This document shows, piece after piece, positions 1-12,938 of a stretch of DNA of 64,000 nt. This DNA is from Paenarthrobacter sp. (GTDB taxonomy: Bacteria > Actinomycetota > Actinomycetes > Actinomycetales > Micrococcaceae). How positions within the stretch are numbered: position 1 is the stretch's first letter; each line of letters begins with the position of its first letter. A program made the position numbers and the translations under genes. The notes beneath the pieces were generated by a model, which worked only from the letters and a program-made list of their open reading frames with translations, had not been told where the DNA came from and searched no databases. Location of the stretch: the NCBI GenBank assembly GCA_031179305.1, contig JAPSHX010000002.1, positions 1-64,000 of the forward strand, read 5' to 3'.

Positions 1-158
1 CCAACCCCGGTGACAACACTCTCAAGATCATCGGATCGACAGAGCGACGCAATCATGCCGGGATCAGCAGGCCAGCACACCCATATCCTGCACCAGGAAA
101 CAGGCTACGAAAAAGGTAACGAGCGATTCCTCATTATGGCTGTTAGGTGAAAGAGGGT

Positions 159-1718
159 TTATGCCTCGGCGGGTTCTTCGTAGCGCGGGAAGACCGGCGT
201 CGGCGCGGGCAATTCCGTGCCGGCCACAATCGGTGTGGCGACGGCGGCGAACTGACGCGACTCTCCTTCAGGCTGCCCGAGCACCTCAAGGAGCTTCGCG
301 GACGACGACGGCATGACCGGCTGGGCGAGAATCGCCACGATACGGACAACCTCCAAAGTGACATACAGGACCGTGTTCATGCGCTCCGGGTCGGTCTTGC
401 GCAGCACCCACGGAGCCTGCTCCGCGAAGTAGGCGTTGGTGTCGCCGAGGACAGTCCAGATCGCCTCGAGGGCCCGGCTGAATTCCTGCTTGTCGAACGC
501 GGAACGGGCAGTGCCCAACAGCTCGCCGGCCTGGGCCAGCAAGGCGCTGTCCTCAGCTGTCAAGGCGCCTGGAACCGGAACCTTGCCTTCGCAGTTCTTC
601 GCGACCATGGACAGCGAACGCTGGGCGAGGTTGCCGAAGTTGTTGGCCAGGTCAGAGTTCATGCGGCCCACGATCGCTTCGTGGTTGTAGTTGCCGTCCG
701 CCCCGAAAGGAACTTCGCGGAGGAAGAAGTAGCGGCACTGGTCCAGGCCGTACTGCGCCACGAAATCCTGAGGTGCCACAACGTTGCCCAAGGACTTGGA
801 CATCTTCACACCATTGTTGGTGAGGAAGCCGTGAATCATGACGCGCTTGGGCAGTTCCAGCCCGGCGCTCATGAGGAACGCAGGCCAGTAGATGGCGTGG
901 AAACGTGAGATGTCCTTGCCGATGACATGGACGTCGGCGGGCCAGAACTTCTTGAAGGATTCCGATTCGATGTCCGGGTAGCCGACGCCGGTCAAGTAGT
1001 TGGTGAGCGCGTCAACCCAGACGTACATGACGTGCTTCTCATCGCCAGGGACCGGGACGCCCCAGTCGAAGGTGGTCCGGCTGATGGACAGGTCCTCCAG
1101 ACCACGTCGCACGAAGCTGATGACCTCATTGAAACGGGACTGCGGCGCCCCGAATTCAGGCTGTTCCTCATATAGGGCAAGGAGTTTGTCCTGGTAATTG
1201 GAGAGCCGGAAGAAGTAGCTTTCCTCGGCAGTCCAGGTGACAAGGGTGTCCGTCTCCTTGGAGTAGCGGAGCCCGTCCTCCTTCACCACGGTATCGTCCT
1301 CGACGTAGTAGGCCTCGTCGCGGACGGAGTACCAGCCCTCGTACTTGGACAGGTAGATATCACCGTTGGCTTCCATCTTCTTCCAGATGGCCTGGGAAGC
1401 AGCGTAGTGGTCCTTGTCCGTCGTGCGGATGAAACGGTCGTGGGATATCCCCAGGTCCTGGCTCATCTGCTTGAAGGCTGCGGAGTTGCGGTCAGCCAGC
1501 TGCTTGGCGGTAATGCCTTCCTTCTCGGCTGACTGCTGCATCTTGAGTCCGTGCTCGTCCGTTCCGGTCATGAAGAACACCTCATGGCCGTCAAGGCGCT
1601 TGAATCGCGCCATGGCATCAGTCGCGATGACCTCATAGGCGTGGCCGATGTGCGGCACACCGTTGGGGTAGCTGATTGCGGTGGTGATGTAGAACGGGGA
1701 TTTCTCTGGAGACGTCAC
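159..1718 (-). CDS. metG: Methionyl-tRNA synthetase
   Basis: Class I aminoacyl-tRNA synthetase that charges tRNA-Met in the cytoplasm. The HIGH motif lies at residues 23-26 and KMSKS at 305-309, bracketing the Rossmann catalytic domain; the C-terminal third is the helical anticodon-binding domain. The Cys-X2-Cys zinc knuckles of the E. coli-type connective peptide are absent, and there is no C-terminal EMAPII-like tRNA-binding domain. At 519 residues it has the usual length of the short actinobacterial form. The start is a GTG, with an AAAGG-type ribosome site about 12 nt upstream. It lies 34 nt behind the ABC ATPase gene on the same strand, so readthrough from that pair is possible. The identification is firm. 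Confidence 0.97.
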   Translation of the reverse strand: MTSPEKSPFYITTAISYPNGVPHIGHAYEVIATDAMARFKRLDGHEVFFMTGTDEHGLKMQQSAEKEGITAKQLADRNSAAFKQMSQDLGISHDRFIRTTDKDHYAASQAIWKKMEANGDIYLSKYEGWYSVRDEAYYVEDDTVVKEDGLRYSKETDTLVTWTAEESYFFRLSNYQDKLLALYEEQPEFGAPQSRFNEVISFVRRGLEDLSISRTTFDWGVPVPGDEKHVMYVWVDALTNYLTGVGYPDIESESFKKFWPADVHVIGKDISRFHAIYWPAFLMSAGLELPKRVMIHGFLTNNGVKMSKSLGNVVAPQDFVAQYGLDQCRYFFLREVPFGADGNYNHEAIVGRMNSDLANNFGNLAQRSLSMVAKNCEGKVPVPGALTAEDSALLAQAGELLGTARSAFDKQEFSRALEAIWTVLGDTNAYFAEQAPWVLRKTDPERMNTVLYVTLEVVRIVAILAQPVMPSSSAKLLEVLGQPEGESRQFAAVATPIVAGTELPAPTPVFPRYEEPAEA

Positions 1719-1752
1719 TCTAAGAAGTTACCTTTTTTTGAGATGGAATAGC

Positions 1753-2508
1753 TTAGTTGAGTTCGGTCAGCGTATCGCTGAGCCGGACCAACTCATGGTC
1801 GTGGGAAGCAACCAGTACGGCAATGCCATCGCTGGTGGTGTCCTTGAGGATGCCGATGATGCGGTTGGCCGCTGCACGGTCGAGGCTGGCCGTGGGCTCG
1901 TCCACCACCAAAACGCGGGTGCCCAAAATCAGGGCCCGGGCAATGGCGACACGCTGGCGTTCACCACCGGAGAGCTGCGCGGGACGGTGGCGCATACGGC
2001 GTCCGAGGCCCACCAGGTCCAAAAGGTCCTTTGCCATCTCGGTGCGCTGTTCCACTTCGCCATCGGGTACGGCGGGCAGCAGGACGTTCTCCAGGGCGCT
2101 CATACCGTCGATCAAGGCGCCGCCCTGATCCACGTAGCCAATCAATGCCCGGCGGCGGTCCGCGATCTCATCGTCGCCCATGGTATCCAGCGCCTGGCCT
2201 TCCCAGAAGACCTTGCCCGACGTCGGAAGCGTAAGTCCCGCGCTCACCGTCAGGATGCTGGTCTTACCGGAACCACTTCGTCCGGCGATGCAGTGCATCT
2301 CACCAGCGTGGAGGGTCAGGTTGAAGTCATCCACGACGTCGACTTCCTCGGCTCCGCCCTTGTCGCCACCATAGTGAATGGTGACCCGGTTCAGTTCCAA
2401 GGGAGTTGCATGGTCCGTGGCCCTCACGATGGTGTTGGCACGGGTCTGCAGCGACTCGTCCGCGGATTCCGGGGTGGCCGTCAGCTCGGGGTTGAGGTTG
2501 TCAGTCAT
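1753..2508 (-). CDS. ABC exporter ATP-binding protein (MacB/LolD type)
   Basis: ATPase subunit of a lipoprotein- or macrolide-type ABC exporter (251 residues). It shows a Walker A motif (GRSGSGKT), the ABC signature (LSGGERQR), Walker B (VLVVDEP) and the switch histidine (ASHDH). An acidic, Thr-rich extension of about 35 residues precedes the first strand. ATG at 2508 is chosen because it overlaps the TGA of the upstream permease as ATGA, which suggests translational coupling; an in-frame start further upstream would lie inside the permease gene. It pairs with the FtsX-type permease at 2505-5315. The substrate cannot be told from sequence. Confidence 0.93.
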   Translation of the reverse strand: MTDNLNPELTATPESADESLQTRANTIVRATDHATPLELNRVTIHYGGDKGGAEEVDVVDDFNLTLHAGEMHCIAGRSGSGKTSILTVSAGLTLPTSGKVFWEGQALDTMGDDEIADRRRALIGYVDQGGALIDGMSALENVLLPAVPDGEVEQRTEMAKDLLDLVGLGRRMRHRPAQLSGGERQRVAIARALILGTRVLVVDEPTASLDRAAANRIIGILKDTTSDGIAVLVASHDHELVRLSDTLTELN

Positions 2509-5315
2509 TTGACTACTTTCGTTGCAATCGGAATCCAGCAAATTACGGCCAGCAGACCGGCCAGCCCGGCCCAAAGAGCCGCGTAGGGAGCCAGAAGCAG
2601 TCCCAGCCCCAGGGCACCAAGGACGCCCAAGGGAAGTGCCACTGTGCCCACAAGTGCGTTTTCGAAGAAGCGGACCTGGCCCAGCATGTCCGGGTTCCAG
2701 CCCATGGCTCGCAGGGTACCGAGGTACTCCCGCTTGGCATGGAGCTCGAAGCGGCCCGTGACCAAGGTCAGGAGGAGGCCAACAACCACACCGAACACAG
2801 CGAGGATAACGCTCGGCAAGGCAATGCTGGCGGCGGCCAGACCACTCAAAGCGCTGGCACCGGCTGCCCGGGGAATGTCGATCAGGAGTGCAATCAGTGC
2901 ACCCACTGCGGCACCGAACACACCCACTGCCACAGCCAGGGAGATCGAGTTGAAGCGGTTGGTGGTGAGCTGCCTGTTGGCGAACGTCAGGGGCGAATCA
3001 ACGGTCACCAGGCGTTCGTCGTGCTGCGGTTCCTGATCAATCACCACTCGGTGACGCAACTGCTGGGCGGCCAGCAGTGCAGCAGCGCTGTAGATGACCA
3101 GCATCGTGACCGAGACAATCACGGTGGCAACGTTCCAGCTCAACAAGCTGAGGATGACTCCCGCTGCGGCCAGGGCGGCAGCTCCCACGGCGAATTCTTC
3201 CAGGACCCAGGAGCGGATCCGTTTCTGGGTCCAACCCATGGCGCGGAGGATTCCGGCTTCGCTACGGCGTTGGCGGATGTAGCTGACTGTGGAAGCACCT
3301 GTCAGGAGAGTTGCACCAAGCAGCGTGAGGAACAGGAGGGTGATGTTGGTTCCGGTGAGGGAACCAGACACGGCATCGGCTGCGTCCTGCCGCACCCATG
3401 ACTGCTGGACTGTGCCCAAGGGTGATTCCTTGCCGGCGTCGTCCTTGCTGTAGCCGGGGACAAAGATGTTGGCATCTTCGCGGGCGGAACCCGCCACGAC
3501 GGTAGCCTCAAGGCCGAGCTCGCGGATCTGGGTGGCCAGCTTCTCCACCTCAGGCTGCGCCGTCTTCCAGTTTCCGGTTGCTGACGCCTTGACACGGATA
3601 GCATCAATGACGTCCGCGTTGGTGTCATAACCACGCGCAGCTGCCAGACCGTAATAATCGGTGATGGCGCCGGCGGACTGGCTGACCAAACCTGTGGCAC
3701 TCAGCGAAGGCTTCAGTTCAGTGCCCTCAACCTCTTTGCCCTCAGCGTCCTTGGTGAGAGTCATCGGTGTGGGGTCGTAGCCGCCCAAGGGCAGCTTGTT
3801 GACATCCCCGGCAGCTGACTTCACGGCGGCAGGGTCGAAGGTGCCATACACCATGGGCAACGGCGTGGCCGGCTTCTTGCCTGTTTCCAGGTCTTCCCGG
3901 TAGGAGCGCTCCTCAACCGGCTTACGCTGCGTCTGGTCCACGGGCGCCCCGAAGGACGACTTCTCCGGCAGACGGTTCACAGTTACCCAGTCCCCCGGTG
4001 TGGCGCTCTTATCCGACGCGCCGTTGGAGGCTTCGTCGCCGTCCTTGTACTGGGGTGCTGCGGCAAATGCAGTGCTCCACGTGGCCGGGTTGTACAGACC
4101 CTGGCTGAAGGAGGCGGTGCTGCCCAGCAATTTGCTGTGATCGGTTGACCCGGGCCATTCGAGGGCGAACGGGGACTTGGACACGAACGGCAGGTAGTCC
4201 TTGTCCAGGGAACGCGTTACGGTGCCCACCTCGTTGACCACCTTTCCGCTTGCGTCGAGTTCCTCAATCTTCACCGAGTACTGCAGGTCAAGGGATGTGC
4301 CTGAGCGGACAATCAGCGGAATGGCCTGGGAGTCATCCGTCAGCAGGCCCTCACGCTTGGCCTGCTGATACTGCGTCATCAGCGGCGCCCAGTGCTTGAG
4401 CTTGACGCCCAGGAAATCGGGCCCTTCTTCCAGCTGGTCCATGCTGAGGCCGGTGGTGAAGAGACTCTCGAAATGGCGTCCGATAGCGCCCGCGTCACGG
4501 GCATCCGCCGGAGGAGCCTTCTCCAGGGGTGCCAGGAAATCTCCTGCTGAGCCCAGCAGCGCCCGCTCAGAGGCCGGGTCGACGGCGACGACGGACTCTG
4601 TCACCTCAGGCGCCAGGGGCAGCGCCACTGAGAGATTGAAGAGATTGTGCTCCGAGCCCAGGGCCGGGGCCGGGAACTTGACGCCTGTCTCGCCCTCAGG
4701 GCCGGCGATCCGAACGTTGGTGCCGCCCGCAGTCTGTTCCTGGATCAGGCGGCCTTTGCCCAAGGTGCCTTCAGCGCTGGTTTTGAAAAGGGTCTTCTCA
4801 TTAGCTCCGTCCGAGCTCGTGGCCGAGGCGGTCAGGCGGTACTTCTTGGGGGAATCAGGCAGTACGGATTCCGCGGCAGGCCACTTGCTGGAATCCATGG
4901 CGGATGGATCCCCGGCCGTCACCGCGCCGGCAAGGCCCGAGTTATAGCCCAGGTAGTCCATGGCGTTGAGCCGCGGAGCCTCAAGGTTCTGCGATACACG
5001 CGAGACCAGGCTGATGGGTGCGGCCACGGCAGTTTGGCCCATGGTCCGGATCTTCTCCAGCTGCTCAAAGCTGATACCGCCCTGGCCGTTGGCGATTTCC
5101 GGCTGAATCAATGCACCGCCGTCGCCATCTTGTGAGTGGTCAGGCCTTGCCTGGACCAGGATGTCGTAGAGTCCCCGCGAGTTCTCGTCCACTGTCCTGT
5201 TCAGAGCCGCCTGCGACTGGCTCTGTACAAGGACGGACAAGCACATGGCGACGATCAAAATGGCCGCGGTCAGCAGCAGCACACGGCTTCTGATGAACCT
5301 TTGGACGGCGTTCAT
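2505..5315 (-). CDS. FtsX/MacB-type ABC permease with very large extracellular domain
   Basis: Permease of 936 residues. One N-terminal membrane segment (about 11-33) is followed by roughly 600 residues predicted outside the cell, rich in Ser, Asp and Gly. About seven hydrophobic segments follow from residue 650 on. Two FtsX-type cytoplasmic turns are visible, each with an (I/T)LRAMGW motif, so the C-terminal part is a duplicated FtsX unit. The start at 5315 has AGGGAG just upstream; the open frame extends 14 codons further without a good ribosome site. It is cotranscribed with the ATPase through an ATGA overlap. Such pairs export or sort peptides, lipids or lipoproteins; the actual substrate is unknown. 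Confidence 0.88.
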   Translation of the reverse strand: MNAVQRFIRSRVLLLTAAILIVAMCLSVLVQSQSQAALNRTVDENSRGLYDILVQARPDHSQDGDGGALIQPEIANGQGGISFEQLEKIRTMGQTAVAAPISLVSRVSQNLEAPRLNAMDYLGYNSGLAGAVTAGDPSAMDSSKWPAAESVLPDSPKKYRLTASATSSDGANEKTLFKTSAEGTLGKGRLIQEQTAGGTNVRIAGPEGETGVKFPAPALGSEHNLFNLSVALPLAPEVTESVVAVDPASERALLGSAGDFLAPLEKAPPADARDAGAIGRHFESLFTTGLSMDQLEEGPDFLGVKLKHWAPLMTQYQQAKREGLLTDDSQAIPLIVRSGTSLDLQYSVKIEELDASGKVVNEVGTVTRSLDKDYLPFVSKSPFALEWPGSTDHSKLLGSTASFSQGLYNPATWSTAFAAAPQYKDGDEASNGASDKSATPGDWVTVNRLPEKSSFGAPVDQTQRKPVEERSYREDLETGKKPATPLPMVYGTFDPAAVKSAAGDVNKLPLGGYDPTPMTLTKDAEGKEVEGTELKPSLSATGLVSQSAGAITDYYGLAAARGYDTNADVIDAIRVKASATGNWKTAQPEVEKLATQIRELGLEATVVAGSAREDANIFVPGYSKDDAGKESPLGTVQQSWVRQDAADAVSGSLTGTNITLLFLTLLGATLLTGASTVSYIRQRRSEAGILRAMGWTQKRIRSWVLEEFAVGAAALAAAGVILSLLSWNVATVIVSVTMLVIYSAAALLAAQQLRHRVVIDQEPQHDERLVTVDSPLTFANRQLTTNRFNSISLAVAVGVFGAAVGALIALLIDIPRAAGASALSGLAAASIALPSVILAVFGVVVGLLLTLVTGRFELHAKREYLGTLRAMGWNPDMLGQVRFFENALVGTVALPLGVLGALGLGLLLAPYAALWAGLAGLLAVICWIPIATKVVK

Positions 5316-5401
5316 TGGGCTCCCTGAGACCTTGATTGCGGGCGCGCACACATGCACCGTGACTCCTCAAAAGACACAGAGGAAGACCGGGCTGTATGTG
5401 C

Positions 5402-5468
5402 AAAAAGTTGTGGCCGGCCTGCTGCCGGGTCCGAATCCCGGACCCAGCCATTGTAAGCAGACCGGCCA
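5402..5468 (-). terminator. Probable intrinsic terminator after serA
   Basis: A 13-bp stem (5411-5423 with 5456-5468, one G-U pair) encloses a second perfect 7-bp hairpin (5427-5433 with 5439-5445). In the minus-strand transcript it is followed, a few nucleotides on, by five U residues (5402-5406). It sits between the serA stop and the start of the ABC permease, as a serA terminator should. Confidence 0.7.
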
Positions 5469-5524
5469 CTCCTGCGTGCCATGGTGTGTCGCCGGCACGC
5501 GAACCTAACTGATGAAGATCAGTG

Positions 5525-7120
5525 CTAGTCCTCCAGGTCCACTTCCCGAACCATCTCTGCGCCGATACCGGCTTTGATGGCTTCCAGCACCTGTTGCGGA
5601 ACAGAGCTGTCGACAGTCAGGAGTGCAAGAACCTGGCCGCCTTCGGTCTGGCGTGCAACCTGCATCCCGCCGATGTTGATGTTGTTCATGCCCAAAATGT
5701 GTCCAATGGTGCCAATCACGCCCGGACGGTCGGCGTAGGCCACAACAACCAAGTGCTCACTGATGGGGATTTCGACGTCGTATCCGTTGACGCCTACAAG
5801 CTTCTCCACCTGCTTGGGACCTGTGAGGGTACCGGCAACGGAGATCTGCGAACCATCGCTGAGGGCGCCACGGATGGTCAAGACATTTCGGTAATCCTCG
5901 GCGTCCGGGGTGGTGATCAGCCGGGTGTTGATGCCACGCTGTTCTGCGATGACCGGAGCGTTTACGTAGGAGACCTGCTCCGTGACCACATCAGCGAAGA
6001 CGCCCTTCAGTGCGGCCAGTTCGAGCACCTTGACATCCAGCGCGGCAATTTCGCCGGCCACCTCAACGTCGATCTGGGTCAGGGATGCGTGGGTCAGGGA
6101 AGTGAAGATCCGGCCCAGCTTTTCGATCAGCGGGATGCCCGGACGAACGTCCGGGGCGATGACGCCTCCTGCAACGTTCACGGCATCGGGAACCAGTTCG
6201 CCTGCAAGGGCAAGGCGAACCGACTTGGCCACTGACACGCCCGCCTTCTCCTGGGCCTCATCCGTGGACGCACCGAGGTGGGGGGTAACAACTACGTTGT
6301 CGAGTTCGAAGAACGGCAGGTCAGTGCTGGGTTCCTTCACGAAAACGTCGACGCCGGCGCCCGCGATCTGGCCTTCCTTGAGGGCGGTGTAGAGGGCTTC
6401 TTCGTCCACCAGGCCACCACGCGCCACGTTGATGACATAAGCCGATTCCTTCATCTTCCGGAAGGCATCAGCGCCCAGCATGCCTACCGTCTCCGGTGTC
6501 TTGGGCATGTGAATGGTGATGAAGTCGGCGTTTTCCAACAGCTCGTCCAAGGTGACAAGCTTGACGCCCAACTGGGCGGCGCGTGCAGCCGTGATGTAGG
6601 GGTCATAGGCGAGGATCTCAGTTTCGAAGCCCTGCAGGCGTGCTGCCACCAGGGCGCCGATCCGGCCCAGGCCGATGATTCCGATCTTCTTCTCGAAGAG
6701 TTCAATGCCGGTATACTTCGAGCGCTTCCACTCGCCGTTTTTCAGCGCCGAGCTGGCCTGCGGAATGTGGCGGGCGAGGCTCAGGATGTGGCCCACAGTG
6801 AGCTCTGCGGCAGAAACGATATTGGACGTCGGGGCGTTGACCACCATGACGCCTGCCTGCGTTGCGGACTTGATGTCCACATTGTCCAGCCCCACGCCTG
6901 CACGGGCGATGACCTTGAGGTTCTTGGCCGCAGCGATGGCTTCGGCATCCACTTGGGTGGCCGAACGCACCAGGATGGCGTCGACGTCTGCAATGGCGGA
7001 CAGCAGCTGGGAACGGTCGGCGCCGTCGGTCTGTCGGATCTCAAAGTCCGGGCCCAATGCCTCGACTGTTGCGGGCGAAAGTTCCTCGGCGAGGAGGACG
7101 ACGGGTTTGCTGACTGACAC
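5525..7120 (-). CDS. serA: D-3-phosphoglycerate dehydrogenase
   Basis: NAD-dependent oxidation of 3-phosphoglycerate to 3-phosphohydroxypyruvate, the first step of serine synthesis. The protein has the 2-hydroxyacid dehydrogenase fold with the Rossmann motif GLGRIG near residue 150, the catalytic Arg in VARGGLVDE and the catalytic His in TPHLGAST. After these come an intervening allosteric substrate-binding domain and a C-terminal ACT domain that in relatives binds serine. At 531 residues it matches the long mycobacterial form. GTG at 7120 is chosen because AAGG lies 8-12 nt upstream and the protein then begins directly at the substrate-binding domain; the open frame upstream of it has no family similarity. 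It is transcribed alone between two terminators. Confidence 0.96.
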   Translation of the reverse strand: MSVSKPVVLLAEELSPATVEALGPDFEIRQTDGADRSQLLSAIADVDAILVRSATQVDAEAIAAAKNLKVIARAGVGLDNVDIKSATQAGVMVVNAPTSNIVSAAELTVGHILSLARHIPQASSALKNGEWKRSKYTGIELFEKKIGIIGLGRIGALVAARLQGFETEILAYDPYITAARAAQLGVKLVTLDELLENADFITIHMPKTPETVGMLGADAFRKMKESAYVINVARGGLVDEEALYTALKEGQIAGAGVDVFVKEPSTDLPFFELDNVVVTPHLGASTDEAQEKAGVSVAKSVRLALAGELVPDAVNVAGGVIAPDVRPGIPLIEKLGRIFTSLTHASLTQIDVEVAGEIAALDVKVLELAALKGVFADVVTEQVSYVNAPVIAEQRGINTRLITTPDAEDYRNVLTIRGALSDGSQISVAGTLTGPKQVEKLVGVNGYDVEIPISEHLVVVAYADRPGVIGTIGHILGMNNINIGGMQVARQTEGGQVLALLTVDSSVPQQVLEAIKAGIGAEMVREVDLED

Positions 7121-7330
7121 GGGGTGGCACCTTACTTTGGACAACTTTGGACGGAACTGGACAAGGAGCGGATGCGTGGCCCGGGGCACGGCGCCGGGAC
7201 CAGCCCAGAATATCGAATCCGGGCAGGGTTTCCGGTGCCGGGGAGGGATGTTACGGCCGGGCCGGTAGCTGTTGTGAAGAAGTTCACAGCCCATGAGGCT
7301 GGGCAATTCGCTGGAGAAATGGTGTCGGTG

Positions 7331-7375
7331 GAGAAACAACGACGCCCGCCCGGCTAGGTTCTCCGGACGGGCGTC
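7331..7375 (-). terminator. Intrinsic terminator after ilvC
   Basis: Arms at 7341-7353 and 7363-7375 (GACGCCCG core) form a stable GC stem. On the minus strand it is followed by GTTGTTTCT. It lies about 35 nt beyond the ilvC stop and separates the ilv operon from serA. Confidence 0.8.
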
Positions 7376-7409
7376 GCAGTGCGCTGGCCGTTAGGCGAGC
7401 ACCGAAGGA

Positions 7410-9015
<1,606 letters not shown>

Positions 9016-9017
9016 GC

Positions 9018-10922
<1,905 letters not shown>

Positions 10923-10972
10923 CGGACTCTTCCTTAGTGGATCTTCAATAGGTGGGTCTTGCTTCGGGGAAT

Positions 10973-11010
10973 AAAAAAACCCCTCAGCCTTTCGGCTCTT
11001 CGAGGGGTTT
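10973..11010 (-). terminator. ilvBNC attenuator terminator hairpin
   Basis: On the minus strand a 9-bp stem (10977-10985 with 11002-11010) encloses a second stem AGCC-GAAA-GGCT with a GNRA-type loop and runs directly into seven T residues (10973-10979). It lies between the leader peptide ORF and ilvB, the position of a transcription attenuator rather than an end-of-gene terminator. Confidence 0.88.
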
Positions 11011-11057
11011 GCGCGTGACGGTTCGTTACCAGTCGGGCTAAGCCACGCGCTTGGTAA
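11011..11057 (-). promoter_or_regulatory. Competing leader RNA pairings of the ilvBNC attenuator
   Basis: Two alternative pairings are visible in the minus-strand leader RNA. GCGCGTG in the last leader codons (11044-11050) is complementary to CACGCGC just ahead of the terminator (11011-11017). TTACCA (11052-11057) is complementary to TGGTAA (11026-11031), which lies after the leader stop. They cannot form freely together, as expected of a ribosome-controlled switch. The regulatory meaning is inferred. Confidence 0.5.
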
Positions 11058-11091
11058 GGACGACGATGCCGACGATAACGAATGTGATCAT
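11038..11091 (-). CDS. ilv leader peptide rich in Ile/Val/Leu
   Basis: A 17-codon ORF beginning ATG at 11091 encodes [17 protein letters not shown]. Nine of the 17 residues are Ile, Val or Leu, the end products of the operon. A purine-rich AGGGAA lies about 10 nt upstream. The terminator hairpin begins 27 nt after the stop. Ribosome stalling at these codons when charged Ile, Val or Leu tRNA is scarce would favour transcription into ilvB, as established for the ilvBNC operon of Corynebacterium glutamicum. It is too short for normal gene callers. Confidence 0.85.
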   Translation of the reverse strand: MITFVIVGIVVLTKRVA

Positions 11092-11110
11092 GCGATCAGT
11101 GTTCCCTCAA

Positions 11111-11149
11111 AGTGAGATACGTGTCAATTGACCACTATCGTATCTCACT
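11111..11149 (-). promoter_or_regulatory. Promoter region of ilvBNC with an 11-bp dyad
   Basis: A perfect 11-bp inverted repeat (AGTGAGATACG at 11111-11121 and its complement at 11139-11149) is separated by 17 bp. The spacer contains, on the minus strand, TTGACA (11122-11127), a consensus -35 element, but no good -10 hexamer follows at 16-18 bp. The repeat could be an operator, or a weak ilvD terminator without a T run, since ilvD ends at 11217. Confidence 0.45.
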
Positions 11150-11216
11150 ATTTGGACAGTGATGTCCGCCTGCCGGACTCCGGCGGCCTCATGGCAGCCG
11201 AAGTCCCCAGCAGGAA

Positions 11217-12938
11217 CTACCCGCAGTACGCTCCCGTGGAGGCACTGTGGACAAGCTTGGCGTACTTGGCAAGCACGCCCTTGGTGAACTTGGCTGGCAA
11301 CGGCTCCCAGCCCTCCTTGCGGGCTTCGAGCTCGGCTTCGTCCACCAGAAGATCAAAGGAGCGGGCAGCGATATCCACACGTATACGGTCGCCGTCCTTC
11401 ACGAAGGCGATGGGGCCGCCGTCGACGGCTTCCGGCGCGACGTGGCCGATACACAGGCCCGTGGTGCCTCCGGAGAATCGGCCATCGGTGAGCAGCAGGA
11501 CATCCTTCCCAAGGCCTGCACCCTTGATGGCTCCGGTGATTGCCAGCATCTCGCGCATGCCTGGTCCACCCTTGGGGCCTTCATAGCGGATGACCACGAC
11601 GTCGCCCTTGTGGATTTCGCCGTTGTCCAACGCGTTGAGGGCGCCTTGTTCGCGCTCGAAGACCCTCGCAGTTCCTTCAAAGACGTCTGCATCGAAGCCT
11701 GCACTCTTCACTACGGCGCCTTCCGGGGCCATGGAACCGTGGAGGATGGTGATGCCACCGGTCTTGTGGATGGGGTTGTCCAAGGCGCGGAGGATCTTGC
11801 CGTCAAGGTCCGGTGGGTTGATGGAGGCGAGGTTTTCGGCGAGCGTCTTCCCGGTAACGGTGAGGCAGTCACCGTGCAGGAGTCCGGCGTCGAGCAGTGC
11901 CTTCATAATGACCGGCACGCCGCCAATCTTGTCCACGTCGGTCATGACATAGCGCCCAAAGGGCTTGAGGTCCCCCAGGTGGGGAATTTTGTCGCCGATG
12001 CGGTTGAAGTCGTCCAGCGTCAGTTCGACTTCGGCTTCGCGGGCGATCGCGAGCAGGTGGAGCACGGCGTTGGTGGAGCCGCCGAATGCCATGGTGACGG
12101 CGATGGCGTTCTCGAAGGCCTTTTTGGTCATGATGTCGCGGGCCGTGATGCCCAGGCGCAACAGGTTTACTACCGCTTCGCCGGACTTCCGGGCGAAATC
12201 ATCACGACGGCGGTCTGCCGACGGCGGGGCGGCTGACCCAGGAAGGGACATGCCCAAGGCCTCGCCGATGCAGGCCATGGTGTTGGCCGTGTACATGCCG
12301 CCACAGGCGCCTTCGCCGGGACAAATGGCTTTTTCGATGCGAGTGAGATCTTCCATGCTCATTTTGCCGGCGGCACAGGCACCCACGGCCTCGAAGGCAT
12401 CAATGAGGGTGACTTCCTTTTCCGAGCCGTCCTCCAGCTTGACCCAGCCCGGCATGATGGAGCCCGCGTAAAGGAAGACCGACGCGAGGTCCAGGCGGGC
12501 AGCAGCCATCAACATTCCCGGAAGGGACTTGTCACAGCCGGCCAGGAGCACCGAGCCATCGATGCGCTCGGCCTGCATCACCGTTTCCACGGAGTCGGCG
12601 ATGACCTCGCGGGAAACCAGGGAGAAGTGCATGCCCTCGTGACCCATGGAAATACCGTCCGACACCGAGATCGTGCCGAACTGCATCGGGAAGCCGCCAC
12701 CGGCATGGACGCCTTCCTTGGCACCTTGTGCAAGGCGGTTCAAGGAAAGGTTGCAGGGCGTAATTTCGTTCCACGAACTGGCGACACCAATTTGGGGTTT
12801 GGCGAAGTCGTCGTCGCCCATGCCCACCGCACGGAACATGCCACGGGCAGGCGCCGCGTGAATGCCGTCGGTCACCACCCGGCTGCGGGGTTTGATGTCC
12901 GGCGTGTTGTCTGTCGCAATTTGGGTGGTGTCACTCAT
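11217..12938 (-). CDS. ilvD: Dihydroxy-acid dehydratase
   Basis: Fe-S enzyme of isoleucine/valine synthesis that dehydrates 2,3-dihydroxy acids to 2-oxo acids. The cluster-binding cysteines are visible in [25 protein letters not shown] and the N-terminal NEITPCN. The substrate-binding region [16 protein letters not shown] lies near the C-terminus. The 573-residue length is normal. The start at 12938 has only a weak ribosome site (TTTGGA). It is on the same strand as ilvBNC but separated by 294 bp that hold the ilvB leader, so it is probably a separate transcription unit. Confidence 0.97.
   Translation of the reverse strand: MSDTTQIATDNTPDIKPRSRVVTDGIHAAPARGMFRAVGMGDDDFAKPQIGVASSWNEITPCNLSLNRLAQGAKEGVHAGGGFPMQFGTISVSDGISMGHEGMHFSLVSREVIADSVETVMQAERIDGSVLLAGCDKSLPGMLMAAARLDLASVFLYAGSIMPGWVKLEDGSEKEVTLIDAFEAVGACAAGKMSMEDLTRIEKAICPGEGACGGMYTANTMACIGEALGMSLPGSAAPPSADRRRDDFARKSGEAVVNLLRLGITARDIMTKKAFENAIAVTMAFGGSTNAVLHLLAIAREAEVELTLDDFNRIGDKIPHLGDLKPFGRYVMTDVDKIGGVPVIMKALLDAGLLHGDCLTVTGKTLAENLASINPPDLDGKILRALDNPIHKTGGITILHGSMAPEGAVVKSAGFDADVFEGTARVFEREQGALNALDNGEIHKGDVVVIRYEGPKGGPGMREMLAITGAIKGAGLGKDVLLLTDGRFSGGTTGLCIGHVAPEAVDGGPIAFVKDGDRIRVDIAARSFDLLVDEAELEARKEGWEPLPAKFTKGVLAKYAKLVHSASTGAYCG

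Noticed and set aside
1-150. Open frame on the plus strand from the left edge to a TGA at 150
   Set aside because: Its codons and encoded residues look random (Ser/Arg-rich), and a competing frame also stays open to about 119. It may be the tail of a gene beyond the edge, but nothing supports one frame over the other.
1738-2586. Long plus-strand open frame opposite the ABC ATPase
   Set aside because: Mirror frame of a gene with clear ABC motifs; high-GC coding DNA gives such antisense frames throughout this window.
5427-5445. tRNA-like T-arm sequence GGGTCCGAATCCCGGACCC
   Set aside because: No acceptor or anticodon arms fit around it; it is the inner hairpin of the serA terminator.
7121-7330. 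Riboswitch or leader in front of serA
   Set aside because: No stable conserved-looking structure or leader ORF found; only a TATTCT hexamer without a -35.
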